Part shown: positions 42,508 to 55,316 of the stretch, piece after piece
How the letters are laid out: each line of letters starts with the position of its first letter
Position numbering within the stretch: the stretch's first letter is position 1
Source: Paucibacter sp. KCTC 42545
GTDB lineage: Bacteria > Pseudomonadota > Gammaproteobacteria > Burkholderiales > Burkholderiaceae_C
Reading direction: 5' to 3'
Assembly: GCF_001477625.1 (NCBI RefSeq)
Contig: NZ_CP013692.1
Span: 1,612,001 to 1,676,000, forward strand
Length of the DNA stretch: 64,000 nucleotides
Program-made: the position numbers and the translations under genes
The notes under the pieces: model-generated
The model's database searches: none
What the model was told of the DNA's origin: nothing
What the model saw: the letters and a program-made list of their open reading frames with translations, nothing else

Positions 42508-42543
42508 GATGATCTTGCGCTCTAGCGGCAGAAAATTCGAAAA

Positions 42544-43014
42544 ATGAGTTCGGAAGTGAATTTGGATGCGATTGATCGCAATATTCTCAATGTCCTGCAA
42601 AAGGATGGCCGGCTCTCCAATGTGGAGCTGGCCGGGCAGGTGCACTTATCGCCCTCGGCCTGCTTGAGGCGGGTCAAGGCGCTGGAGGAGGCGGGGGTCA
42701 TCAGCGGCTATGTGGCGCTGATCAACCCCAAGGCCATCGGCCAGCCGGGCACCAGCTACACCATCGTCAATCTGGAACGCATGACGCCGCAGGCGCTGGG
42801 CGCTTTTGAGCAAGCGGTGCGCGATATTCCCGAGATCCTCGATTGCTTTTACGTCGCCGGCACGAACGACTACCTGCTGCGCTTTGCGTACAAGGACGCC
42901 GAGGATCTGGAGCGCCTGCACAGCCATGTGCTGATGCATCTGCCCGGCGTGGCGCGCTCCAACTCCATGTTGGTGCTGCGCACGGTCAAGAAGACTACGG
43001 CTTTCGAGTTGTAG
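42544..43014 (+). CDS. Lrp/AsnC-family transcriptional regulator
   Basis: A 156-residue feast/famine regulator. The N-terminal helix-turn-helix includes DAIDRNILNVLQKDGRLSNVELAGQVHLSPSACLRRVKALE (about 8-48), followed by a RAM ligand-binding domain (about 70-150) with CFYVAGTNDYLLRFAYKD. Such proteins sense amino acids or related metabolites and often control an adjacent divergent operon. Here the neighbour is the 13.6-kb polyamine cluster, so control by polyamine catabolites (for example GABA, alanine or glutamate) is likely but inferred. Confidence 0.93.
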   Translation: MSSEVNLDAIDRNILNVLQKDGRLSNVELAGQVHLSPSACLRRVKALEEAGVISGYVALINPKAIGQPGTSYTIVNLERMTPQALGAFEQAVRDIPEILDCFYVAGTNDYLLRFAYKDAEDLERLHSHVLMHLPGVARSNSMLVLRTVKKTTAFEL

Positions 43015-43026
43015 GCCGGCTCATCC

Positions 43027-43068
43027 CTCAGCAGCGGCTCGCCCCATCTGGAGTGGGCCGCTGCTGAG
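43027..43068. terminator. strong hairpin between convergent genes
   Basis: CTCAGCAGCGGC and GCCGCTGCTGAG form a perfect 12-bp stem with an 18-base loop between the regulator gene and the EamA gene. It can act on both strands. Confidence 0.65.
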
Positions 43069-43072
43069 TGCG

Positions 43073-43984
43073 TCACGCCTCGCGCGAATTCCAGCTGCTG
43101 CGCAAGCTGCTCAGGGTAGGCAGCAACTGCACCATCACCATGCTGACGAAGATCAGGCCGCAGCCCAGCCAGCCGGCGGGGCTGAGCCGGTCGCCCATCA
43201 GCACGAAGCCGAAGGCGGCGGCGAACAAGGTCTCGGAGGACAAGATGATGGCCGCGTCCGCTGCATGCGCGTAACGCTGCGCCACCACCTGCGCGGTGAA
43301 AGCCACGCCGACCGACAACACGCCGGTGTAGAGCAAGGGGCTCAGCGCGGCTTGCACATCGGCCCATTGATTGGTCTCGAACAGCAGGCCCCAGGCCAGG
43401 GCCAGCAAACCACAGACGACAAACTGCCCGAAGGCAACGGCAAAGGGGGCGGCCATGTGATCAGCCACCCGGCCCACCATCAAGACATGTACCGCCCAGG
43501 GCAGGGCCGAACAGATCACCCAGAGGTCGCCGGTGCCGATCTCCAGTCGCTGCGCGCCCGACAACAAGAAGGCCCCCACTAAACAGGCCAGCGCCCCCGG
43601 CCACACCGACCAATGCGGCAACTGCCGCAAGAGCAGCCAGCCCAGCACCGGCACCAAGGGCACGTAGAGCGCGGTCAGAAAACCGGCATTGGTGACCGTG
43701 GTGCTGACGATGCCGATTTGCTGCATGGCCGCTCCCAAAACCAGCAAGCTACCCAGCGCACCGATCTTGCCGAAGTCGCGCGGCTTCAATGCCTTGCCGC
43801 GGGCCGACTGCTTGCGCCACTCCATCCAGACGAAGGGCGTGATCACCAGCGCACCGATCAAAAACCTCACGCCGGTGAACAACATAGGCCCCAGATGCGC
43901 CATGGCTTGCGCCTGGGCCACGAAGGCCGATCCCCAGATCAGAGCGATGAAAACGAGCAGGAAGTTGGCTTGAACGCGTGTCAT
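43073..43984 (-). CDS. EamA/DMT-family transporter
   Basis: A 303-residue membrane protein with about ten helices in two EamA repeats. The N terminus LLVFIALIWGSAFVAQAQAM is the typical EamA first helix with WGS-FV, and the second repeat starts near GDLWVICSALPWAVHVLMVG. The substrate is unknown; family members export amino acids, purines or small metabolites. It sits beside the Lrp/AsnC gene, which in other bacteria often partners with amino-acid exporters, but it converges with that gene rather than sharing a promoter. Confidence 0.86.
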   Translation of the reverse strand: MTRVQANFLLVFIALIWGSAFVAQAQAMAHLGPMLFTGVRFLIGALVITPFVWMEWRKQSARGKALKPRDFGKIGALGSLLVLGAAMQQIGIVSTTVTNAGFLTALYVPLVPVLGWLLLRQLPHWSVWPGALACLVGAFLLSGAQRLEIGTGDLWVICSALPWAVHVLMVGRVADHMAAPFAVAFGQFVVCGLLALAWGLLFETNQWADVQAALSPLLYTGVLSVGVAFTAQVVAQRYAHAADAAIILSSETLFAAAFGFVLMGDRLSPAGWLGCGLIFVSMVMVQLLPTLSSLRSSWNSREA

Positions 43985-44046
43985 GGAGGAAGCTGAGGCA
44001 GGGAGAGCCGGGAAGGGCGGGCTAAGGGCGGCAAAGCCCTCAATTA

Positions 44047-44850
44047 TCAGCTGCGCAAGTAAGCCAGCTCTTCGGCGCTGAAGCCGGCGGCTTCACGGGC
44101 ATCGAAATTGAAGGGCGGCCGCAGGCGCGGCGCCTCATAACGCGCCACCAACTCGGGGTAGAGCGCAATCGGGTCCAGGCCGCGCTCGCGGCAGCAGTGG
44201 CGGTACCAGTGGTTGCCAATCTGCACATGGCCGATCTCATCGCGCAAGATGATGTCGAGAATGTCCACCGCGCGTTGATCCCCTGCACGCGCCAGTTTGG
44301 CCTGCAGGGGCGGCGTGGCATCCAGGCCGCGCGCTTCTAAGGTGCGCGGCACCAGGGCCATGCGGGCCAGCACATCGGCAGCGGTTTTTTCGGCCATGGT
44401 CCACAAGCCGTCGTGGGCATCAAAGTCACCGTAGGTATGGCCGAGGGTCTGCTGCAGATGTTCATGCAGCAGGTTGAAATGCAGGGCCTCTTCGGCGGCC
44501 ACTTGCAGCCAGTCCAGATAAAACTGCACTGGCATGCCGGCGAAGCGCCAGGCGGCGTCCAGGCCCAGATTGATGGCGTTGAATTCGATATGGGCAATGG
44601 CGTGAATCAGCGCAGCCCTGCCCTCGCGGGTGAAGGGCGAGCGATGCGGCACTTGCAAGGCCGATAGCAGCCGTGGCCGGACCGGGCGGCCGGGCAGGTC
44701 GGCAGGGGTAGTGAAGACGGTGTCGGTATCCAGCGCGAGGCCTTGCTGCACTTGCGCCAAGGCGGCTTGATAGAGCTCGCGGGCGGCGGCGGCTTTCAGG
44801 GCGGGGTCGGGGATACGGAGGACTTCCAGGGCGCGGCGACGAATTTCCAT
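44047..44850 (-). CDS. DUF455 ferritin-like protein
   Basis: A 267-residue protein of the DUF455 family, a ferritin-like four-helix fold. The likely di-iron ligands occur in HAIAHIEFNAINL, QVAAEEALHFNLL and ILRDEIGHVQIG, giving the E-x6-Y-like/ExxH patterns of carboxylate-bridged diiron proteins. AHDGLWTMAEKT and RMALVPRTLEARGLD are highly characteristic of the family. Its reaction is not established; relation to tRNA hydroxylase MiaE-type ferritin-like enzymes has been suggested from fold. The ATG at 44850 is chosen over an upstream one that would overlap the divergent promoter. Confidence 0.86.
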   Translation of the reverse strand: MEIRRRALEVLRIPDPALKAAAARELYQAALAQVQQGLALDTDTVFTTPADLPGRPVRPRLLSALQVPHRSPFTREGRAALIHAIAHIEFNAINLGLDAAWRFAGMPVQFYLDWLQVAAEEALHFNLLHEHLQQTLGHTYGDFDAHDGLWTMAEKTAADVLARMALVPRTLEARGLDATPPLQAKLARAGDQRAVDILDIILRDEIGHVQIGNHWYRHCCRERGLDPIALYPELVARYEAPRLRPPFNFDAREAAGFSAEELAYLRS

Positions 44851-44960
44851 GCCCACATTGTCCCGCCTGCACGCGGAATTGGGCTGGCCGGTAAAATCAT
44901 TCGTTTTTGCTGCAAGCAGGGCAATAGCTCTGCAGTGCCTGCCCTGGAGTTTGAAACGCA

Positions 44961-45485
44961 ATGGCCATTTATCAACTGGATGAGGATGCCCCCACCGTCG
45001 CCGATTCGGCTTGGGTGGCCGACAGCGCCGAGGTGATCGGACGGGTCACGCTGGGTGAAGATGTCACCGTGTGGTTCAACTCGGTGCTGCGTGGCGATAC
45101 CGAATCGCTGACCATCGGCGCGCGCAGCAATATCCAGGACGCCTCGGTGCTGCACGCCGACCATGGCTTTCCGCTGGTGCTGGGCGAGGGCGTGACCGTG
45201 GGGCACAAAGTGATGCTGCATGGCTGCACGGTGGGCGACTATTCGCTGATCGGCATCGGTGCCATCGTGCTCAACGGCGCCAAGATCGGCAAGCATTGCC
45301 TGGTGGGCGCGGGCGCGCTGGTGACCGAGGGCAAAGAGTTCCCGGACGGCTCGCTGATCGTCGGCAGCCCGGCGCGGGTGATTCGCCCCTTGAGCCCCGA
45401 GCAGATCGAAGGCCTGAAGCTCAGCGCCGCCCATTACATCGAGAACGGCCGCGCCTACGCGCGCGGCCTGAAGAAGCTGGCTTGA
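44961..45485 (+). CDS. gamma-carbonic anhydrase family protein (YrdA-like)
   Basis: A 174-residue left-handed beta-helix protein. Hexapeptide repeats run through the whole chain, and the three zinc-ligand histidines lie in [15 protein letters not shown] and [12 protein letters not shown]. Members include CamH/YrdA-type proteins, many with unproven carbonic anhydrase activity. It is divergent from the DUF455 gene, separated by 110 bp, and followed by hslO. Confidence 0.9.
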   Translation: MAIYQLDEDAPTVADSAWVADSAEVIGRVTLGEDVTVWFNSVLRGDTESLTIGARSNIQDASVLHADHGFPLVLGEGVTVGHKVMLHGCTVGDYSLIGIGAIVLNGAKIGKHCLVGAGALVTEGKEFPDGSLIVGSPARVIRPLSPEQIEGLKLSAAHYIENGRAYARGLKKLA

Positions 45486-45553
45486 ACCGGCGTGGCAGAC
45501 CTCGCGCCAACAGCGACTCACTCTGTCACCCACTGAATTAGAGAAATTGACTG

Positions 45554-46510
45554 ATGAGTGAACTGCACAAATTCTTGTTCGAAGGCCTGCCCGTGCGCGG
45601 CATCTTGGTGCGCCTGACCGAAGGCTGGCGTGAGGTGCTCAAGCGCCGTGAGACCGTCGGTGCCCATCCGCCGGAGTTGCGCGCCTTGCTCGGCGAAATG
45701 GCCGCGGCAGCCGTGCTGATGCAGAGCAATATCAAGTTCAACGGCGCCTTGGTGCTGCAGGTGTTTGGTGACGGGCCGGTCAAGCTGGCCGTGGCCGAAG
45801 CGCAGCATGATTTGAGCTTCCGTGCCACCGCCAAGCTGGTGGGCGAGGTGCCCGAGGGCGCGCAACTCGAAGCCATGCTGAATGTGCACGGCCAAGGTCG
45901 CTGCGCCATCACCCTGGACCCCAAGGACAAGTTCCCGGGCCAGCAGCCCTACCAAGGCGTGGTGCCCTTGCATGGCGACCAGCGCGAGCCGCTGCAAAAG
46001 CTCTCCGAGGTGCTGGAGCATTACATGCTGCAGTCCGAACAGCTCGACACCAAGCTGGTCTTGGCCGCCAACGACGAGATGGCCGCCGGCCTCTTGATTC
46101 AGCGCCTGCCGCTGGAGGGCGTGGGCAATTTGGGCGGCAGCAAGCATGAGGACGACATCGGCTTGTCGGATGCCTTCAATCGCATCAGCATGCTTGCCGC
46201 GACTTTGACGTCCGAGGAGTTGCTGACCCTGGATGCCGACACCGTGCTGCGCCGCCTGTTCTGGGAAGAAACCGTGCGCCGCTTCGAGCCGCTGACGCCT
46301 CGCTTTGCCTGCAGCTGCTCGCGTGAACGGGTTGGCCAGATGCTCAAGGGCTTGGGTGTGGAGGAAGTTAACAGCGTTCTGGCCGAGCGTGGCAATGTGG
46401 AAATCGGCTGCGAGTTCTGCGGCCTGCAATATCACTTCGATGCCGTGGACATGGGTGCGCTCTTCGCGGCGGACTTGGCCCAGCCCGGCGGCACCGAGAC
46501 GGTTCAGTAA
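45554..46510 (+). CDS. hslO: redox-regulated chaperone Hsp33
   Basis: Hsp33 is a cytoplasmic holdase activated by oxidation and unfolding. The 318-residue protein has the N-terminal chaperone core (LHKFLFEGLPVRGILVRLTE) and the C-terminal redox switch with zinc cysteines in ACSCSRE (CxC) and GCEFCG (CxxC), spaced as in E. coli HslO. The stop is followed by a good intrinsic terminator. Its neighbour is a gamma-carbonic anhydrase on the same strand, 68 bases upstream. Confidence 0.95.
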   Translation: MSELHKFLFEGLPVRGILVRLTEGWREVLKRRETVGAHPPELRALLGEMAAAAVLMQSNIKFNGALVLQVFGDGPVKLAVAEAQHDLSFRATAKLVGEVPEGAQLEAMLNVHGQGRCAITLDPKDKFPGQQPYQGVVPLHGDQREPLQKLSEVLEHYMLQSEQLDTKLVLAANDEMAAGLLIQRLPLEGVGNLGGSKHEDDIGLSDAFNRISMLAATLTSEELLTLDADTVLRRLFWEETVRRFEPLTPRFACSCSRERVGQMLKGLGVEEVNSVLAERGNVEIGCEFCGLQYHFDAVDMGALFAADLAQPGGTETVQ

Positions 46511-46524
46511 ACGCTTTGAGGGCG

Positions 46525-46551
46525 CAGGGCGAGCTGCTTGCAGCGGCCCTG
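46525..46551 (+). terminator. intrinsic terminator of hslO
   Basis: CAGGGC-GA-GCTGC-TT-GCAGC-G-GCCCTG folds as a two-part stem with a 2-base tip and is followed by GCTTTTA, the required T run. It lies 15 bases after the hslO stop. Confidence 0.7.
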
Positions 46552-46561
46552 GCTTTTATCC

Positions 46562-47287
46562 TTAGGCCAGTTTCTGCGCCAGCCGCAGGCTCTGGTGCTC
46601 GCACTCCGGCACATCGCATTTCTCGCACAGCCATTGCCACGCCGGCAGATTGGCTTGGCGCTCATCTAAGCGGGTGAACAAGCCGCGTGCCGGCATGGCG
46701 GGCACGCCATGGCGTTTCATCAGCAAGGGGCTGACGGCGTTGAGTGCTGATTCCAGCCGCGCCGCCCCACTGCCCGAAACCACCGACCAGCTCAAGCCCG
46801 CCTGAATCAAGCCTTGGCGCAGGGCGGCATCGACCGGCGCGCGCACCTGAGGGCCATCGCGCTGCATGCCGTCTGCCACCCAGGGCAAGTCCAGCGCGGT
46901 GACGAGGGTGAGGCTGCAGCGGCGCTGAAAGGCCAGGGCCTCGGGCCACAAGCTGCTGTCTTGAAACAGCAGCTGGCTGTAGACGGCCGTCATCACCGGC
47001 GTGGTGTCGCAGACCACCAACTGATGGGTCTGGGCGGCGGCATCGATGTGTGCCGCTTGCATGCGGGCAATGTCCAGCTGTTCGCTGGCGAGTGGGGTGC
47101 GGCCATGCTGGTCGCACCACGCGCGCAAATACTCGGGCACGGTGGTGCAGCGCAGGCCGGTGGCCTGCTCAAGCGCTTGGCTCAAGCCCTGGGCCAGCAC
47201 CGATTTGCCGGTGCTCTCGGCGCCCAACAAGGCGATCAACAAGCCCGGCTGCGGCTGAATCGGGGACGTAGGGCTAGAGAGGCTCAT
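46562..47287 (-). CDS. NadR-type ribosylnicotinamide kinase-like P-loop protein
   Basis: A 241-residue P-loop ATPase corresponding to the C-terminal kinase domain of NadR, which phosphorylates nicotinamide riboside to NMN. Walker A is LLGAESTGKSVLA; VPEYLRAW and VVCDTTPVM (the lid and Walker B-like regions) match the AAA_28/NadR group. The NMN adenylyltransferase and helix-turn-helix domains of enteric NadR are absent. The C terminus is Cys/His-rich (CEKC ... CEH), which could bind a metal. Its start overlaps the pnuC stop (ATGA), so transporter and kinase are coupled, supporting the NAD-salvage role. Confidence 0.83.
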   Translation of the reverse strand: MSLSSPTSPIQPQPGLLIALLGAESTGKSVLAQGLSQALEQATGLRCTTVPEYLRAWCDQHGRTPLASEQLDIARMQAAHIDAAAQTHQLVVCDTTPVMTAVYSQLLFQDSSLWPEALAFQRRCSLTLVTALDLPWVADGMQRDGPQVRAPVDAALRQGLIQAGLSWSVVSGSGAARLESALNAVSPLLMKRHGVPAMPARGLFTRLDERQANLPAWQWLCEKCDVPECEHQSLRLAQKLA

Positions 47288-47928
47288 GCGGCGTGGCTAG
47301 CGGCGGGCAGCTGCTTTTGCCAAGCGCGCCAACCGGCCACAGACATGGGAATGAACACGGCGTAGAGCACGACAGTGAGCCAATAGCCCTTGTAGGCAAA
47401 GAGGGTCACGCTGACGATATTGACCAACACCCACACCGACCAGTTTTCTTGGTACTTGCGTCCCAGCAACCACTGGCCCAGCAGACTGGCCACCGTCGGC
47501 AGGGCATCCCAGTAAGGCAGGGTGGAGTCGGTTTGGTGATGCAAGAACAGGCCGAGCACGGGCCAAGCCAGCAGGGTGAGCAGCACGGCCGCGCCCAGGC
47601 CGCGTGGGCTCAGGCGCCGCACGCGCAGTTGCTGGCCTTGATCATCCTTGCCGCGCAGCCATTGCCACCAGCCCCAAACGGCCAGGCCTGCGAACATCAA
47701 TTGCAGTGAGGCTTCGCCATACAGCTTGCCGTTCCAGAAGAGCAAGAAGTAAAGCAAGGAGCTGAGGATGGCCAGCGGCCAAGCCAGCACATGGACCCGC
47801 ATATTGCAGATCACCATCCACACGGCCATCACAAAGGCCAGCACTTCGGTCCAGGTAATCGGGCTGCCCAGCAGGGTGAAGGCGGGCGTCAGAAGGGGTT
47901 GCAGCAACTGCAGCAGGTCGTCCATCAT
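47284..47928 (-). CDS. pnuC: nicotinamide riboside transporter PnuC
   Basis: A 214-residue integral membrane protein with seven hydrophobic helices. The conserved PnuC features are visible: the ICNMRVHVLAWPLAILSSLLYFLLFW region, YGEASLQLMFAGLAVWGWWQWLRG, and WSVWVLVNIVSVTLFAYKGYW. PnuC imports nicotinamide riboside by facilitated diffusion and depends on phosphorylation by a NadR-type kinase, which is encoded in the overlapping next gene. Two adjacent ATGs (47928, 47925) are possible starts. Confidence 0.92.
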   Translation of the reverse strand: MMDDLLQLLQPLLTPAFTLLGSPITWTEVLAFVMAVWMVICNMRVHVLAWPLAILSSLLYFLLFWNGKLYGEASLQLMFAGLAVWGWWQWLRGKDDQGQQLRVRRLSPRGLGAAVLLTLLAWPVLGLFLHHQTDSTLPYWDALPTVASLLGQWLLGRKYQENWSVWVLVNIVSVTLFAYKGYWLTVVLYAVFIPMSVAGWRAWQKQLPAASHAA

Positions 47929-47958
47929 GGGGTTCTGGGCTAAAGCGATTCGGGAAGC

Positions 47959-48228
47959 TCAGCGCCGAACTTGGACGTAGATTTCGTCGGGTTTGATCAT
48001 GCCCAGCTCGTTGCGGGCTTTTTCTTCCACCATCTCCAGGCCCTCGCGCAAGTCGCGCAACTCGGCCTCGATTTGGGCATTGCGGCCGCGCGCTTGTTCA
48101 TTGGCGCTTTGGGCCTTGGCCAGCTCCTCACGCAGCTGGGCGCCGCGCGGCAGGCTGCCTTTGCCCAGCCAGAGCTGAGCCTGGATGATGAGCAAAAACG
48201 CAGCGAGGATGAAGCTGATGGATTTCAC
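47959..48228 (-). CDS. ftsB: cell division protein FtsB
   Basis: An 89-residue bitopic divisome protein. One transmembrane helix at about 5-20 (ISFILAAFLLIIQAQLWLG) is followed by a coiled coil (about 30-70) and the conserved ARNELGMIKPDEIYVQV tail that interacts with FtsL and FtsQ. The start is a GTG at 48228, which gives the normal FtsB length; the longer frame upstream would cover the hairpin after eno. It lies directly downstream of eno, the common betaproteobacterial order. Confidence 0.9.
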   Translation of the reverse strand: MKSISFILAAFLLIIQAQLWLGKGSLPRGAQLREELAKAQSANEQARGRNAQIEAELRDLREGLEMVEEKARNELGMIKPDEIYVQVRR

Positions 48229-48293
48229 GTTGGCAGTGTAACCAAAGCTCGTGGCCAATTCTTGCGGCCGAATGACGTGAGCAATTAGCAATA

Positions 48294-48322
48294 CGGCCCG
48301 GGTGCAATTCGCACCAGGGCCG
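48294..48322 (-). terminator. hairpin between eno and ftsB
   Basis: On the minus strand CGGCCC-T-GGTGC-GAATT-GCACC-C-GGGCCG makes an 11-bp stem with one mismatch. It lies 24 bases after the eno stop and is followed by an A/T-rich stretch (TATTGCTAATTGC). It probably ends or attenuates eno transcription ahead of ftsB. Confidence 0.6.
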
Positions 48323-48345
48323 CATCTCAATGCACCAAACCTGTT

Positions 48346-49635
<1,290 letters not shown>

Positions 49636-49743
49636 TCAGTCTCCAAAAGGTCAAAATCTCAATTCAAGCCGTGCATGGTGCCAGTTTTGCGTTACCAGCG
49701 CAGAACAAGAGGACGGCTGCCGCCGCGTCTTGTGTTGCGGGTC

Positions 49744-50034
49744 TCAAACGCCTTCGATCAACACCATGCGCATCACAGCGGCGCCGGCGCGGGCCTGCCG
49801 AGCTTGGCTGTATTCGGGGGATTCGTAAAACGCTTTGGCCGCAGCCAGCGAAGGGAACTTGAGCAGCACCACGCGCTCGGGCGCCCAGTCCCCTTCCAGC
49901 ACCTCCACCTTGCCGCCGCGCACGCAAACCTCCGCGCCATGGGCTTGCATGGCCTGGCTGGAGAATTTGATGTACTCCCCGTACTGGACGGGGTTGGTCA
50001 CTTGGACGTTGGCAAGGATGTAGGCGCTGCTCAT
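49744..50034 (-). CDS. DUF1330 family protein
   Basis: A 96-residue dimeric alpha/beta-barrel (ferredoxin-like) protein. AYILANVQVTNPVQYGEYIKFS and ERVVLLKFPSLAAAKAFYESPEYSQARQAR are the full DUF1330 pattern, including the late R-x-G-A-A. Biochemical function is unknown. It lies between pyrG (15 bases upstream) and eno, a conserved neighbourhood in Burkholderiales. Confidence 0.92.
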   Translation of the reverse strand: MSSAYILANVQVTNPVQYGEYIKFSSQAMQAHGAEVCVRGGKVEVLEGDWAPERVVLLKFPSLAAAKAFYESPEYSQARQARAGAAVMRMVLIEGV

Positions 50035-50049
50035 GCGGTCAGTTCAGGC

Positions 50050-52621
<2,572 letters not shown>

Positions 52622-52625
<4 letters not shown>

Positions 52626-55207
52626 GCGGGAAGGCTCAGTTGTTTGAGTTGGTAGATCAGGTCCAGGGCCTCGCGGGGGCTGAGGGTGTCTGGGTTCACA
52701 TCATTCATCGCCTGCTGCAACGCACTTGTCACCTCGGCGGCAGGGCTGCTGGGTTCCGGTGGCGCGGCAAACAAATCGATCTGTACGTCACCTGCACTGG
52801 CCTTGGCTTCTAGCGCTTCCAGCGTCGCGCGCGCCTGGCGCACCAGGCTGGCGGGCATGCCGGCCAAGCGTGCCACTTGCACGCCATAGCTGCGGCTGGC
52901 GGGGCCGGGCTGAATCTCGTGCAGGAAGACGATGTTCTCGCCGCTCTCCACCGCGCCAACATGGCAGTTGATGGCTTGCGGGTGCTTGGTGGGGAATTCG
53001 GTCAGCTCGAAATAGTGCGTCGCGAACAGCGTGAACGCGCGGGTCTTGTCGTGCAGATGGCTGGCGATGGCGCCGGCCAGGGCCAGGCCGTCAAAGGTGG
53101 AGGTGCCGCGACCGATCTCATCCATCAGCACTAGCGATTGTTCGGTAGCGCTGTGCAAAATCGCCGCGCCCTCGGTCATCTCCAGCATGAAGGTGGACTG
53201 GGCGTTGGCGAGGTCATCCGCCGCGCCGATGCGGGTGTGGATGGCGTCCAGCGGCCCCAGGCGGCAGGCAGTGGCCGGCACATAGCTGCCCATGGCCGCC
53301 AGCAAGGCTATCAGAGCCACCTGGCGCATGAAGGTGCTCTTACCACCCATATTCGGGCCGGTGATGACGGCGAAGCGGGTGCGGGCGTCGAACTGGCAAT
53401 CATTGGCCATGAACTCACCCGCGCCGGTCTCGCGCAGGCGCGCTTCCACCACCGGGTGCCGGCCTGCGGTGATGGCGATGCAGGGCTGGCTGACAAACTC
53501 GGGCCGGCACCAGCCCAGGCTGCTGGCGCGCTCGGCCAGTGCGGCCAACGCATCCAGGCTGGCCAGGGCGCGGCCCAGCAGGGTCAGCGGTGCCAATTCT
53601 TCAATCAACTGGTCGAGGATCTGCTCAAACAGCAGCTTCTCGCGCGACAAGGACCGCTCTTGCGCCGACAAGGCTTTGTCTTCAAAGGCCTTCAGCTCGG
53701 GCGTGATGTAGCGCTCGGCGTTTTTGAGCGTCTGGCGGCGCTGGTAGTCCAGCGGCACTTTGTCCACCTGGCCTTGCGTGACCTCGATGTAAAAGCCATG
53801 CACCCGGTTGTACTGCACCCGCAGATTGGCGATGCCGGTGCGGCTGCGTTCGCGGGTTTCGAGGTCGAGCAAAAACGCATCGCAGTTCTGGCTGATGGCG
53901 CGCAGCTCGTCCAGCTCCGCATCAAAGCCGCTGGCGATGACGCCGCCGTCACGCACTAGCACTGCCGGTTCCTCGGCAATCGCGCGGCGCAGCAGTTCTT
54001 CGATATGCGGCGAGGCGCGCAGCCCGGCGGCCAGCTCGTCAATCAAGGCGCTGCCTGCCGGCAAGGTGTTGTGCAGGGCGGGCAAGGCTTGCAAGGTGGC
54101 GCGCAAGCCCGCCAGCTCGCGTGGCCTTACCTGGCGCAGGGCAATGCGGGCGGCGATGCGCTCCACATCCGAAACCTGGCGCAGGCTTTCGCGCAGCGGC
54201 TCGGGGCTGCTGCGCAAAAAAGCGTCGATCGCATCGTGGCGGCCCACCGCTTCGGTGCGCTGCCGCTTGGGGTTCAAAAGCCAATGGCGCAGGGCGCGGC
54301 TGCCCATGCCAGTGCGGCAGCTGTCCAGCAAGGACAAAAGCGTGGGCGAGGTTTCGCCGCGTAAGGTCTGCACCAGTTCCAGATTGCGCTGGGTGGCGGG
54401 AGGCATGTCCAGCAGCTCACCGCTGCGCTGTACCGTCAAGGCCTTCACATGCGCCAGGGCACGGCCCTGGGTGTGTTCGGCATAGCTCAACAAGGCGGCA
54501 GCGGCGGCGTGGGCCGCCTTCAACTCTTGTGCATTGAAGCCGGCCAGGCTGGCCACGGCCAGTTGCTCACACAGCTTGCGTGCACCCAGGGCGCTGTCGA
54601 ACTGCCAGCTGGGGCGGTTGGTGATGGGCGCACGCGCGGCCAGCACTGCGGCGGGCTGGCGTTCGCGGTCCACCAGCACCTCGGCCGGGCTCAAGCGCGC
54701 CAGCCAGGAGGGCAGCTCTTTGTCGCTGCATTCGGCCAAGCCGATATGGCCTTGGGTGAGCGACAGCCACGCCAGGCCGTAGGTTTTGCCTTGCGTGACC
54801 ACGGCCATCAGCACCGAGTCTTGCTTGTCGGCCAGCAATTCCGTGTCGGTCACGGTGCCGGGGGTGACCACGCGCACCACCTTGCGCTCCACCGGGCCTT
54901 TGCTGGTGGCCACATCGCCCACCTGCTCGGCAATCGCCACCGGCACGCCCAGCTTGATCAGCTTGGCCAGATAGGACTCCAGCGCGCTGACCGGCACACC
55001 GGCCATCACCACCGGCTCGCCCGCGCTTTGGCCGCGCGTGGTCAGGGTGATGTCCAGCAAGGCATTGGCTTGGCGGGCGTCGTCAAAAAAGACTTCGTAG
55101 AAATCCCCCATGCGGAAAAACACCAGATCGTCCGGATGTTCATGCTTGATGCGCAGGTATTGCGCCATCACCGGGGTGTGGGCCGAGAAGTCTGGGGTTT
55201 GACTCAT
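52622..55207 (-). CDS. mutS: DNA mismatch repair protein MutS
   Basis: MutS recognises mispairs and starts methyl-directed or MutL-dependent repair. The 861-residue protein is complete. The mismatch-reading FYE motif sits in [12 protein letters not shown] near residue 35; the core and clamp domains follow, and the ATPase has Walker [28 protein letters not shown] (Walker B and D loop) and the conserved THYFELTE. A short C-terminal tetramerisation-type tail is present. The ATG at 55207 precedes [13 protein letters not shown]; the longer frame would overlap the terminator region. Confidence 0.97.
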
Positions 55208-55232
55208 GAGTGAGGAAATGGGCGGAAAAATG

Positions 55233-55260
55233 AACAAAGCCCTCGGAAGAGGGCTTTGTT
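55233..55260 (-). terminator. intrinsic terminator downstream of suhB
   Basis: AACAAAGCCCTC-ggaa-GAGGGCTTTGTT is a perfect 12-bp stem with a 4-base loop. Read on the minus strand it is followed by CATTTTTC, so it terminates suhB transcripts just before mutS. Confidence 0.8.
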
Positions 55261-55316
55261 TGGTGTGACACGAAGCTTGGGACGGAGTTTAGTTCCCTTC
55301 GTGTGGATTGCTTTGT

